DNA of 18,615 bases, taken from assembly GCA_030649445.1 (NCBI GenBank), contig JAUSKR010000061.1, positions 1-18,615 of the forward strand. The letters are read 5' to 3'. A program made the position numbers and the translations under genes. Below are positions 7,187 through 13,651 of the stretch, piece by piece. The DNA comes from a bacterium (lineage in GTDB: Bacteria; Patescibacteriota; UBA1384; XYA2-FULL-43-10; 1-14-0-10-43-13). Within the stretch, counting starts at the first letter, position 1. Each line of letters opens with the position of its first letter. The notes beneath the pieces are model-generated. The model had not been told where the DNA came from, ran no database searches, and saw only the letters and a program-made list of their open reading frames with translations.

Positions 7187-7518
7187 CGCTTCTTTTCTTT
7201 CTCCAATTCTTTGAATAATCTATCGATCTTTTCAGCTTTCTCCTCAGTATCATCAATGACGAAATGAAAACCTGGTACTCGCCTAGCCACTATCTTCGCA
7301 GATAAGGTTTTTCTCAAGTCGCCGGCAACCTGATTGAACTTTTCAATTAGTTTTGCCGGATTTTCAATCGCACTAACCCAGACTTTAGCAAATGACAAAT
7401 CTTTCGAAACATGAACCTGAGTTAAAGAAAAAATAGACTCAGGGAATCGGCTGAGCAACTCCATTGATAATTCTTTTAGTATCAACTCATCAAACTTTTT
7501 CATCCGATCTGTGACCAT
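7183..7518 (-). CDS. rbfA: Ribosome-binding factor A
   Basis: RbfA binds the immature 30S subunit near helix 1 of 16S rRNA and aids its late maturation. The 111-residue product has the KH-like alpha-beta fold: an N-terminal helix pair (ILKELSMELLSRF), the strand LTQVHVSKDLSFAKVWVSA (32-50) and the late family segment RRVPGFHFVIDDTEEK (79-94), which matches the usual R-P-x-L-x-F-x-x-D-D pattern. The start is the ATG at 7518; ATG 7503 is also possible. No Shine-Dalgarno sequence is visible for either. Elsewhere rbfA commonly sits with infB or truB; here it opens the rbfA-membrane protein-pheST-aspS group just after the ribosomal cluster. Confidence 0.88.
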   Translation of the reverse strand: MVTDRMKKFDELILKELSMELLSRFPESIFSLTQVHVSKDLSFAKVWVSAIENPAKLIEKFNQVAGDLRKTLSAKIVARRVPGFHFVIDDTEEKAEKIDRLFKELEKEKKR

Positions 7519-7574
7519 AATACCAAAATTGTATCAGAGACGATACCAAATTACCATCACTGTTGGCCGAAATT

Positions 7575-7580
7575 ATTATA
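7575..7580 (-). promoter_or_regulatory. Possible -10 box for the rbfA-pheST-aspS group
   Basis: TATAAT on the minus strand is an exact -10 match. TTGTGT lies 15 bases upstream as a weak -35, directly after the terminator stem at 7601-7632. A second candidate nearer the gene is an extended -10, TGATACAAT, 9 bases before the rbfA ATG. Position after a terminator and before a new gene group supports a promoter here, but the box assignment is uncertain. Confidence 0.35.
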
Positions 7581-7600
7581 ATTCAATCTATGTCGACACA

Positions 7601-7632
7601 AAAATATCCATCTTTAATCAGATGGATATTTT
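7601..7632 (-). terminator. Intrinsic terminator after the ribosomal cluster
   Basis: A perfect 13-base stem AAAATATCCATCT/AGATGGATATTTT (7601-7613 with 7620-7632) has a 6-base loop. A-runs and T-runs lie at the stem base on both sides, so it could end transcription in either direction. It lies 130 bases after the rpsI stop and before rbfA. The stem is AT-rich with a moderate GC core. Confidence 0.6.
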
Positions 7633-7656
7633 CTATTGTCTATTTTCTATCTTTTA

Positions 7657-7756
7657 CCACTGTTGCGCAATTCATCCTTATAATGTCATTCTGAGTGAAA
7701 CGAAGAATCTCTGAGATCCTTCGCTAACGCTCAGGATGACAATTACGCAACAGTGG
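7657..7756. mobile_element. MITE-like palindromic element with 9-base flanking direct repeats
   Basis: A 100-base non-coding element begins CCACTGTTGCG and ends CGCAACAGTGG, a perfect 11-base terminal inverted repeat. It is flanked on both sides by the identical 9-mer TATCTTTTA (7648-7656 and 7757-7765), as a target-site duplication would be. The right copy contains the TAA stop of rpsI. The interior (7684-7741) is a 58-base palindromic repeat with a second copy at 15547-15604. It encodes nothing and would need a transposase supplied elsewhere. The flanks are pyrimidine-rich, which raises the chance of accidental direct repeats. Confidence 0.55.
7684..7741. repeat. 58-base palindromic interspersed repeat, copy 1
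   Basis: The repeat runs from TGTCATTCTGAG to CTCAGGATGACA, which are near-complementary ends. It matches 15547-15604 at 54 of 58 positions with no gaps. Palindromic repeats of the GTCATTCTGAG...CTCAGGATGAC type occur in many bacterial genomes (recalled, not searched). Confidence 0.75.
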
Positions 7757-7762
7757 TATCTT

Positions 7763-8149
7763 TTATCTTTTGGCCCACTGGGGTGCACGTCTGGCACCCT
7801 TGAGACCTGGTTTTTTGCGTTCTTTCTCGCGCGGGTCACGGGTCAAAAGACCGGCCTTTTTCAGAGTTCCGCGAAATTCTGGATTAAATTTTTCCAGTGC
7901 CCGAGCAATGCCAAGCTTGATTGCATCAACTTGGCTAACCTTACCGCCGCCACTGACTTTGGCCATAATACCAAATTTTTCTTTCATGCCGACCAATATT
8001 AGTGGGTTCTCTAAATCAATAGATATCTCTGATTTCTTGCCGTTGATCATATAATTTTTGTCGGTTTGCGATAGCTTGACAGAAGCGATCGCGCTTTTAC
8101 GTCGACCGACACCGACCCAAAAATCCTTGTTTATTTTCTTTTCAGCCAT
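7763..8149 (-). CDS. rpsI: 30S ribosomal protein S9 (uS9)
   Basis: S9 is a 30S head protein whose C-terminal tail reaches the P-site tRNA. The 128-residue product has the family features GVGRRKSAIASVKL (13-26), the KVSGGGKVSQVDAIKLGIARAL segment (63-84) and a basic tail ending in KGARRAPQWAKR, which keeps the terminal Lys-Arg. Its ATG overlaps the rplM stop by one base (TAATG), showing translational coupling. The stop codon lies inside one flanking repeat of a palindromic insertion element, so the element abuts the gene without altering the tail. Confidence 0.96.
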   Translation of the reverse strand: MAEKKINKDFWVGVGRRKSAIASVKLSQTDKNYMINGKKSEISIDLENPLILVGMKEKFGIMAKVSGGGKVSQVDAIKLGIARALEKFNPEFRGTLKKAGLLTRDPREKERKKPGLKGARRAPQWAKR

Positions 8150-8577
8150 TATTTAACCTTACTTTTAGGTAAATCAATAAATTTAATATTGGCATGAGGA
8201 TGATTCTCGCCAGTGTATAATTTCAGCCGCGCCAGAAATCCATCCTTGAGTTTGGTGTTGGAAAGCATACCGGCGACAGCGTGGCGGAGGATCTCCGTCG
8301 GGTGACTTTTTCGCATCTCGGTGACGGTTTTGGTCTTCAGATTGCCAAGATAGCCACTATGAGAATAATATCTCTTCTGCTCCTCCTTGTGGCCGGTCAT
8401 AATAACTTTTTCGGCGTTGACAACAACGACGTAATCGCCACAATCAAGATTGAACTGGAATTCGACCTTGCCTTTACCTCGAAGCAGGGTGGCGATGACC
8501 GTTGAAATCCGGCCAAGTGTCGCTCCACCGGCGTCAATCAGATACCAATTTCGATTTTGATCAATATTATTTTTCAT
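8149..8577 (-). CDS. rplM: 50S ribosomal protein L13 (uL13)
   Basis: L13 is an early-binding 50S assembly protein. The 142-residue product carries NRNWYLIDAGGATLGRISTVIA (8-29), the CGDYVVVVNAEKVIMTGHKEEQKRYYSHSG core and the C-terminal LKLYTGENHPH segment, in full family length. Its start overlaps the rplQ stop region by 11 bases (8567-8577), and its own stop overlaps the rpsI start, so rplQ-rplM-rpsI form a tightly coupled string. Confidence 0.96.
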   Translation of the reverse strand: MKNNIDQNRNWYLIDAGGATLGRISTVIATLLRGKGKVEFQFNLDCGDYVVVVNAEKVIMTGHKEEQKRYYSHSGYLGNLKTKTVTEMRKSHPTEILRHAVAGMLSNTKLKDGFLARLKLYTGENHPHANIKFIDLPKSKVK

Positions 8578-8992
8578 TGGTTATAACTTTTTTCTTGTCT
8601 TTCTTTTCAGTGGACTTAAGATCAGAAACTTCAGTATTTTCAACAAAAACCTTCTTATCAATCAACTCGATTCGCATCATCGATGCATTGTCGCCAGCCC
8701 GGTTTTGCAAGCTGAATGTTCGAGTGAAGCCACTTGACCTCTCTGCGTAGCGTGGAACTAAAACCTCGATAACTTTCTTAACGGCATTTTTATCGAAAAA
8801 AACTTTATTGAGATTTCGGATTGTGGTTAAGTCAGCTTTTTTGCTGTCGGCCAAAATGTGGTCAATAAAGCTTTTGAGTTCCTTGGCCTTTGGCATAGTC
8901 GTATCAATTTTTTCATACAAAACTAAAGATGTCGCTAAATTTCTCAGCATGTGTTCGCGATGATCCTTTTGTCTACTAAACGCTCTTTTCAT
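8567..8992 (-). CDS. rplQ: 50S ribosomal protein L17 (bL17)
   Basis: L17 binds 23S rRNA near the exit tunnel. The 141-residue product shows the family start FSRQKDHREHMLRNLATSLVLYEKIDTTMPKAKELK, the central VPRYAERSSGFTRTF and the end IELID. About 25 residues beyond the usual end form a charged Lys/Glu-rich tail. An AGGA stands 6 bases before the ATG, and only three bases separate it from the rpoA stop. Confidence 0.95.
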   Translation of the reverse strand: MKRAFSRQKDHREHMLRNLATSLVLYEKIDTTMPKAKELKSFIDHILADSKKADLTTIRNLNKVFFDKNAVKKVIEVLVPRYAERSSGFTRTFSLQNRAGDNASMMRIELIDKKVFVENTEVSDLKSTEKKDKKKVITNEK

Positions 8993-8995
8993 TGA

Positions 8996-9934
8996 TTATC
9001 CTAAAAACACTTTTATTTCTTCGATGCCTTTTTTGCCTAAACCCTTGACTTCTTCTAGTTTCAAATCTGAAAGCCGTCGTAATCCCCCAACAGTTTTGAT
9101 ACCAGAGTTAATAAGAGCATTTGTAGTTCGAGGTGAGAAATTTAAACCCTCAATTTTGGTTTTATTGTCAATCTGACCCACCGTGCCATTATCTTCCTCC
9201 AAATCACCAGACAGAACAAAATTTTCTTCCGGGACTGACTCAGTTGGCTTTTCGGCATCACCAGAAATTATGGCGCTGTAATGATCAACTAACACCGTTG
9301 AGGCCTCTTTTAGCGCGTCGGCGGGAGTGACAGTACCATTTGTAACGATCTCAAGTGTTAATTTGTCATAATTAGTCATTCCCCCGACACGAGTGTCTTC
9401 AACATGAATAGCGACTCTTTCAACCGGCGAAAAAAGTGTATCAATTGCAATCCAGCCGATTTCGCTCCGCTCGCCACTACCAACATTAACCGGTCGGAAA
9501 CCACGGCCCTTTTCAATAACAATTTCTAGATTGAAATCAGCACTCTTATCCAAGGTGACAATATGAGCTTCTGGATTGATGATTTCAATACTGCTACTTG
9601 ATTTGATGTCTCTTGCCGTTACTTCGGCTGGACCTTTTTTAGACAGCTCTAAAACAATTTCTTCATCAGAAAATGAGCGAAAAAAAATCGACTTCAGGTT
9701 CATCATGATCTCCAAAACATCTTCCTTGACATGAGGAATCGTCGTAAATTCATGGCTAGCACCGTCAATCTTAAACTTGGTTACCGCTGCACTAGTAATC
9801 GACGAAAGCAAAATCCGTCGCAGAGAATTGCCAATCGTTGTGCCATAACCAGGAAAAAGCGGCTCGATAACGAACTTTGAATGAGAATCATCAACCTTTT
9901 CTTCCACAATGCCCGGCAAATTAATTTTTTCCAT
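8996..9934 (-). CDS. rpoA: RNA polymerase alpha subunit
   Basis: Alpha dimerises to scaffold RNA polymerase assembly, and its C-terminal domain touches promoter UP elements and activators. The 312-residue product has the N-terminal dimerisation domain (about 1-225), with PGYGTTIGNSLRRILLSS (28-45) and the assembly segment FSPVERVAIHVEDTRVG (168-184). An acidic linker (225-257) follows, then a C-terminal domain (258-312) with LINSGIKTVGGLRRLSDLKL and GLGKKGIEEI. The strongest ribosome-binding site in the window, AAGGAG, stands 5 bases before the ATG. It lies between rpsD and rplQ, the classical alpha-operon position. Confidence 0.97.
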   Translation of the reverse strand: MEKINLPGIVEEKVDDSHSKFVIEPLFPGYGTTIGNSLRRILLSSITSAAVTKFKIDGASHEFTTIPHVKEDVLEIMMNLKSIFFRSFSDEEIVLELSKKGPAEVTARDIKSSSSIEIINPEAHIVTLDKSADFNLEIVIEKGRGFRPVNVGSGERSEIGWIAIDTLFSPVERVAIHVEDTRVGGMTNYDKLTLEIVTNGTVTPADALKEASTVLVDHYSAIISGDAEKPTESVPEENFVLSGDLEEDNGTVGQIDNKTKIEGLNFSPRTTNALINSGIKTVGGLRRLSDLKLEEVKGLGKKGIEEIKVFLG

Positions 9935-9951
9935 TATAACTCCTTAAAAAA

Positions 9952-10545
9952 TTATCTAGAATAGAATTCAATGATTAAGCTCTCTTCAATTGGTGTGTCG
10001 ATTTCATCGCGAATTGGCATGTGTTTAACTAAACCAGTCATTTTTTTGGTATCAACATCAAGCCAAGTATTGGTGGAATTTAGGGTAGTTTCCTTAAACA
10101 TCTCTTTTTTGCGGGGCTCGATCGAAACACCGACGCTAACCTGTAGCGACGGAGTTTTGATCTTTTGTCCGTTAACATTAAAGAGACCATGAGAAACAAA
10201 CTGGCGTGCCATTGAACGCGATGATGCAAAACCGAGGCGATAAACGACGTTGTCGGCCCGTGTCTCTAGTAACCGGATTAAATTTTCTGAATTATTACCG
10301 GCCAGAGAATTAGCCTTTTCGACATAACGGGAAAATTGAGACTCGGAAATTCCATAAATCCGCCGGGCTTTCTGTTTTTCACGAAGCTGGCGGCCATATT
10401 CACTTTGTTTGCCACGAAAACCCTGACCATGATCGCCCGGAGCATAAGGTCGCTTGATAAAGGTGCATTTTGGTGATAAACATTTCTCACCTTTGAGTAA
10501 AAGCTTCTCGCCTTCACGCCGACATTTTTCACATGCATTGATCAT
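9952..10545 (-). CDS. rpsD: 30S ribosomal protein S4 (uS4), zinc-binding form
   Basis: S4 nucleates 30S assembly at the five-way junction of 16S rRNA. The 197-residue product has four Cys near the N-terminus (C5, C8, C22, C27) spaced as in zinc-ribbon S4 proteins, and an S4 RNA-binding domain at about 90-150 (LETRADNVVYRLGFASSRSMARQFVSHG). The N-terminus is a few residues shorter than usual, since the first Cys is residue 5. No Shine-Dalgarno sequence is evident in the 31-base gap after rpsK. Confidence 0.96.
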   Translation of the reverse strand: MINACEKCRREGEKLLLKGEKCLSPKCTFIKRPYAPGDHGQGFRGKQSEYGRQLREKQKARRIYGISESQFSRYVEKANSLAGNNSENLIRLLETRADNVVYRLGFASSRSMARQFVSHGLFNVNGQKIKTPSLQVSVGVSIEPRKKEMFKETTLNSTNTWLDVDTKKMTGLVKHMPIRDEIDTPIEESLIIEFYSR

Positions 10546-10576
10546 ACTTCGTAATACTGTTTAATAGCTGATCCAC

Positions 10577-10984
10577 TTAGACTCTGCGGGGTTTCTTGGC
10601 CCGACAGCCATTATGTGGAATCGGTGTGACATCTTTAATTAGACTTGCTTCAATATTTGTGTTCGTAAGAGCCCGGACAGCCGCATCACGGCCTGAGCCA
10701 ACACCGGAAACATAAATATTAGCTTTAGAAAAACCACGAAGTTTAGCCTTTTCAACTGCAGCGGAAACAGCAAGCTGAGCCGCATAAGGGGTGGATTTCT
10801 TAGCTCCTTTGAAGCCAAGTGCACCGGCAGAAGAAGCTGCAATCGCACCGCCCTTTTCGTCAGTTATGGTAATCATCGTATTGTTAAATGTTGACTGAAT
10901 ATAAATGTTACCTGAAAGCACTGGGCTTTTGGCTCTTTTTTTAACGATTTTCTTAGCTTCTTTTTTAACTTCTGGTTTAGCCAT
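10577..10984 (-). CDS. rpsK: 30S ribosomal protein S11 (uS11)
   Basis: S11 sits on the 30S platform. The 135-residue product has a Lys-rich N-terminal extension (1-20), then NIYIQSTFNNTMITITDEKG (26-45), the GFKGAKKSTPYAAQLAVSAA segment and the conserved end VTPIPHNGCRAKKPRRV. It is preceded by a palindromic spacer after rpsM and has no clear Shine-Dalgarno sequence. Confidence 0.97.
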   Translation of the reverse strand: MAKPEVKKEAKKIVKKRAKSPVLSGNIYIQSTFNNTMITITDEKGGAIAASSAGALGFKGAKKSTPYAAQLAVSAAVEKAKLRGFSKANIYVSGVGSGRDAAVRALTNTNIEASLIKDVTPIPHNGCRAKKPRRV

Positions 10985-11004
10985 AATTTAAGTTCTTAAG
11001 CCGA

Positions 11005-11065
11005 TAAGCTTATAAGCCTTTAAGCTAAAGTGAATTACTTATTAGCTTACGGGCTTACCAGCTTA
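11005..11065. repeat. Imperfect palindrome in the rpsM-rpsK spacer
   Basis: Arms 11005-11028 and 11042-11065 pair at 20 of 24 positions around a 13-base loop. Each arm is itself built from near-repeats of TAAGC. In the transcript it would form a long stem just before rpsK. It has no terminator-type U-run. Confidence 0.65.
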
Positions 11066-11076
11066 CAAGCTGATCA

Positions 11077-11460
11077 TTATTTCTTTTCAACTGTCCGTCT
11101 GCCTGAGCCCATTGTTACTTTTTTACCGCGTTTTGTCCTCGCATTTGTTTTTGTACGTTGCCCGTGAACAGGGAGATTGTGACCGTGTCGCAGCCCCCTG
11201 TAACTATTTATTTCCTTCAAACGTTTAATATTTTGAGAAATTTCTGTTCGTAAGTCACCTTCTACACGATAAGTTTTGGAGATGTATTGACGAATTTTCT
11301 CCAAATCAGCCTCGTTCACATCTTTAGCTCTGGTGTTTGGGTCTATTTTTAGCTCGGTACAGATTTTCTGACTGTGCGACAATCCGATACCAAAAAGATA
11401 TGTGAGGGCGATCTCAATTCTTTTGTCATTTGGTAAGTTGATTCCGGCAATTCTAGCCAT
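11077..11460 (-). CDS. rpsM: 30S ribosomal protein S13 (uS13)
   Basis: S13 forms intersubunit bridges and touches the P-site tRNA with its tail. The 127-residue product begins MARIAGINLPNDKRIEIALTY, has the helix-two-turn-helix region GIGLSHSQKICTEL and ends with the conserved SYRGLRHGHNLPVHGQRT (91-108) and a basic tail. Length is normal. Palindromic spacers flank it on both sides. No Shine-Dalgarno sequence is seen before the ATG. Confidence 0.97.
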   Translation of the reverse strand: MARIAGINLPNDKRIEIALTYLFGIGLSHSQKICTELKIDPNTRAKDVNEADLEKIRQYISKTYRVEGDLRTEISQNIKRLKEINSYRGLRHGHNLPVHGQRTKTNARTKRGKKVTMGSGRRTVEKK

Positions 11461-11479
11461 CTGGTAGTATTAAGTTAAT

Positions 11480-11540
11480 AGTATGAAGTATAAGGTTATA
11501 AGTATTCCGAACTCATACTAATAACTTTATACTTTATACT
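11480..11540. repeat. Strong imperfect palindrome in the rpmJ-rpsM spacer
   Basis: Arms 11480-11505 and 11515-11540 pair at 23 of 26 positions around a 9-base loop. The arms consist of repeated AGTATA/TTATA words. It is the tightest stem-loop in the window and fills most of the 91-base gap. Confidence 0.75.
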
Positions 11541-11551
11541 CTTGTCTATTT

Positions 11552-11698
11552 CTAACCTTGTCTCTGTTTGTGTTTTGGATTTTCACAAATAACAAAAATC
11601 CGCTTTTTCGCACCAAGCCGGGCTGATTTTCCCTTTTTGCTCCTAATGACAATTTTGCATTTATTGCAGATTTTTTTGGCTGAAGCTTGAACTTTCAT
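11552..11698 (-). CDS. rpmJ: 50S ribosomal protein L36 (bL36) with an internal insertion
   Basis: This short gene reads from the ATG at 11698 to the TAG at 11552-11554 and encodes 48 residues, beginning MKVQASAKKICNKCKIV and ending CENPKHKQRQG, unmistakable for L36. The zinc ligands are present as C11, C14, C38 and H43. Usual L36 has about 37-38 residues. Here about 11 extra, mostly basic residues (SKKGKSARLGAKKR region, 20-33) lie between the second and third ligands. It stands between infA and rpsM as in many bacteria. Confidence 0.93.
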   Translation of the reverse strand: MKVQASAKKICNKCKIVIRSKKGKSARLGAKKRIFVICENPKHKQRQG

Positions 11699-11744
11699 TT
11701 GGTATACTTGCACTGTTAAATGAAATCAAAAATAAAAATTCCCC

Positions 11745-11999
11745 TTATCTCCTGTTGGTAAACTTGCTTTGGGTAAATCCGGGGGTAAGTCGTCTGGTAA
11801 TCCGTCCTCGCGTCAGATCATAGGGCGTCAGCTCAACTAAAACCGAATCACTGATGATGACTTGGATTTTATTTTTTTTCATCCGGCCAGACATATAGCC
11901 AAGGATTATATGACCACTTTCGAGTTTTATCCGGTATTTTGAATCGGCTAAAACTTCCGTAACTGTCCCTGTAACTTCTATGTTGTCTTTTTTTGTCAT
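11745..11999 (-). CDS. infA: Translation initiation factor IF-1
   Basis: IF-1 occupies the 30S A site during initiation. The 84-residue product is a single OB fold with GTVTEVLADSKYRIKLESGH, YMSGRMKKNKIQV (35-47) and the signature ELTPYDLTRGRITRR (56-70). About 14 residues extend past the usual end. It begins after a palindromic spacer and a promoter candidate, which suggests it may open its own transcript covering the rpsM-rpsI block. Confidence 0.95.
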   Translation of the reverse strand: MTKKDNIEVTGTVTEVLADSKYRIKLESGHIILGYMSGRMKKNKIQVIISDSVLVELTPYDLTRGRITRRLTPGFTQSKFTNRR

Positions 12000-12009
12000 T
12001 TGCTCTACA

Positions 12010-12038
12010 AATTTAACACAAATTTTAGTTTAAGTCAA
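12010..12038 (-). promoter_or_regulatory. Promoter candidate before infA
   Basis: On the minus strand TTGACT (12033-12038, 5 of 6 to -35) is followed by 17 bases and TAAATT (12010-12015, 4 of 6 to -10). The infA ATG is 10 bases further on, so the leader would be very short. A palindrome lies immediately upstream. Confidence 0.45.
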
Positions 12039-12059
12039 CATTTATAAGCAATAAGTAAA

Positions 12060-12137
12060 TAAGTTGTAAGTAGTAAGTTTTTATCATTTTAGTTCTCGTA
12101 CAAGCTGACTTACCAAGAACTTACAACCTACAACTTA
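12060..12137. repeat. Imperfect palindrome in the map-infA spacer
   Basis: Arms 12060-12079 and 12118-12137 pair at 18 of 20 positions around a 38-base loop. Both arms are made of near-repeats of GTAAGT/ACTTAC words. It begins four bases after the map stop and ends before the infA promoter candidate. Confidence 0.7.
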
Positions 12138-12141
12138 CAAC

Positions 12142-12903
12142 TCATACCCTTGTCACGATGACCGGCTTACCGTTTTCAACTATGACGGTATGCTCAAAAT
12201 GAGCCGCAAGTGAGTGATCAGTAGTTTGGACAGTCCAGCCGTCGGATTCTTGGATCGTCTCGCTGTCACCTGATGTCAACATCGGTTCTATCGCCATGGC
12301 CATTCCTTCCAAAATTTCCTGTCCGGTCCCCTTTTCGCCAAAATTTGGAATTTGCGGCGGTAGATGCGGTTTTGTACCGATGCCATGACCGACATAATCT
12401 CTAATCAAGCCAAGTTTTTGTTTTTTGGCAAATTTCTCTATTGCAGCACCAATATCGCCAATACGCTGACCTCTTCGAGCTTGTTCAATGCCCAGATAAA
12501 GTGCTGTTTTAGTATCTGAAAGTAGTTTAGAAGCGGCTTCATCGATCTTACCAACCGCCAAAGTCACTGCCATGTCGGTAAAAATTCCTTCATAACCAGC
12601 ACCAATATCGAGGGAAACGATGTCTCCATTCTTAAGAATTCTGTCTTTTGTTGGTAAACCATGAACAATCTCGTCATTGATCGAGACACAAAGTGTTGCC
12701 GGATAATGTCCGGCTCCGGCAACATAATAACCTTTGAAGGCCGGCTGGCATTTTTTCTCAAGCAGTAATTTTTCAGCCAATTCATCGAGGTCCAGAGTAA
12801 CAACTCCTGGCTGAACATGTTTTTCAATCTCTGAAAGAGTTGCAGCCAACTTTTGGCCGCAAATCTTAATCTTTTTAATCTGAGATTCGTCTAAAATATT
12901 CAT
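12142..12903 (-). CDS. map: Methionine aminopeptidase, type I
   Basis: This enzyme removes the initiator Met from new proteins using two metal ions. The 253-residue product has the full ligand set at D99 (SLDIGAG), D110 (FTDMAVT), H173 (VGHGIG), E206 (AIEPML) and E237 (HFEHTV), and the substrate-site H81 (IVHGLP). Length is that of a type I enzyme without extra domains. Its ATG overlaps the adk stop by four bases (ATGA). The stop is TGA. Confidence 0.97.
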   Translation of the reverse strand: MNILDESQIKKIKICGQKLAATLSEIEKHVQPGVVTLDLDELAEKLLLEKKCQPAFKGYYVAGAGHYPATLCVSINDEIVHGLPTKDRILKNGDIVSLDIGAGYEGIFTDMAVTLAVGKIDEAASKLLSDTKTALYLGIEQARRGQRIGDIGAAIEKFAKKQKLGLIRDYVGHGIGTKPHLPPQIPNFGEKGTGQEILEGMAMAIEPMLTSGDSETIQESDGWTVQTTDHSLAAHFEHTVIVENGKPVIVTRV

Positions 12904-13541
12904 AACTTTTCTGTGATTTCACGGCTGACTTCCTCAATTGATTTTTCACCGTCAATTCGGATAACTTTTCCATTCTTCTGCTCGAAAAAAGTTAGAACTT
13001 CTTTGATTTTTGGTAAATATTGGCCAATTCTCGTCCGGGCGACATCTTCATTGTCATCCGAGCGAACAATCAAGGCACCGCCGCATTTTTCACAGATCAT
13101 CTCATCACTTGATTCATAGATTGTGCCACATGAAGCACAGATTTTTCGTGAAGTTATCCTCTTGATTACTGTTTCAGGATCAAGCTCTAAGTACATTATG
13201 ATAATCTGCCAGCGGGGATTATCACCGATGTAATCATCAATAAATTTCGATTGACCGACACTAAAAGGGAAATTGTCAAAAATGACATCACTGTCAATAT
13301 GTGCAAGATAAGACTTGACTAAATCAATAGCAACACTATCTGGCTGCGGGATGCCTTTATTATAACGGTCACGGATTTCGACTACAAAAGGATCATCATT
13401 GTCAGCGTCGATCGTTGTCCGGATTAAGTCACCAATACCAATAACTTTAGCACCAAGTTTTTTGGCCAAAATGGCGGCTTGTGTTCCTTTTCCTGATGCC
13501 GGCAAACCAATAAAAGAATAGATTGTTTTAAGCTTACTCAT
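12900..13541 (-). CDS. adk: Adenylate kinase with a zinc-type LID and an altered AMP-site motif
   Basis: Adenylate kinase interconverts ATP + AMP and 2 ADP. The 213-residue product has the P-loop GLPASGKGT (12-20), the NMP-domain segment GDLIR (37-41) and a LID with four Cys (C135, C138, C150, C153) that should bind zinc. The LID arginines in RSDDNEDVARTRI (160-172) are kept. The canonical DGFPR motif reads DNFPF (89-93), so the Arg that contacts AMP is Phe. The P-loop also has Ala where Gly is usual. I used the ATG at 13541, since this start gives the normal N-terminus; upstream codons fall in a palindromic spacer. Context between secY and map fits adk. Altered nucleotide specificity is possible but unproven. 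Confidence 0.9.
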   Translation of the reverse strand: MSKLKTIYSFIGLPASGKGTQAAILAKKLGAKVIGIGDLIRTTIDADNDDPFVVEIRDRYNKGIPQPDSVAIDLVKSYLAHIDSDVIFDNFPFSVGQSKFIDDYIGDNPRWQIIIMYLELDPETVIKRITSRKICASCGTIYESSDEMICEKCGGALIVRSDDNEDVARTRIGQYLPKIKEVLTFFEQKNGKVIRIDGEKSIEEVSREITEKL

Positions 13542-13553
13542 GATTGCTTGATT

Positions 13554-13644
13554 AAATTCGAATATCGAAACTCGAAACAATACTTAATTTCAAATGTAAT
13601 AAATTCAAAACTGTTTCGGATTTCGGATTTAGATATTCGGATTT
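13554..13644. repeat. Imperfect palindrome in the secY-adk spacer
   Basis: Arms 13554-13578 and 13613-13644 pair at 22 of 25 positions with one 7-base bulge. The arms are made of TCGAA/TCGGA words. It occupies most of the 110-base gap and ends near the secY stop. Confidence 0.6.
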
Positions 13645-13651
13645 ATGAGCG

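Noticed and set aside
7519..7762. A small gene in the rpsI-rbfA spacer
   Set aside because: The only open frames there run through the palindromic element and terminator stem, with no ribosome-binding site or recognisable product.
11699..11735. A promoter (TTGATT-17-TATACC) before rpmJ
   Set aside because: The -10 would lie two bases before the ATG, placing the transcript start inside the coding region; the -10 also matches poorly.
10985..12141. CRISPR array in the repetitive spacers
   Set aside because: The words are short, irregular and inverted, with no uniform direct repeats separated by unique spacers and no cas genes.
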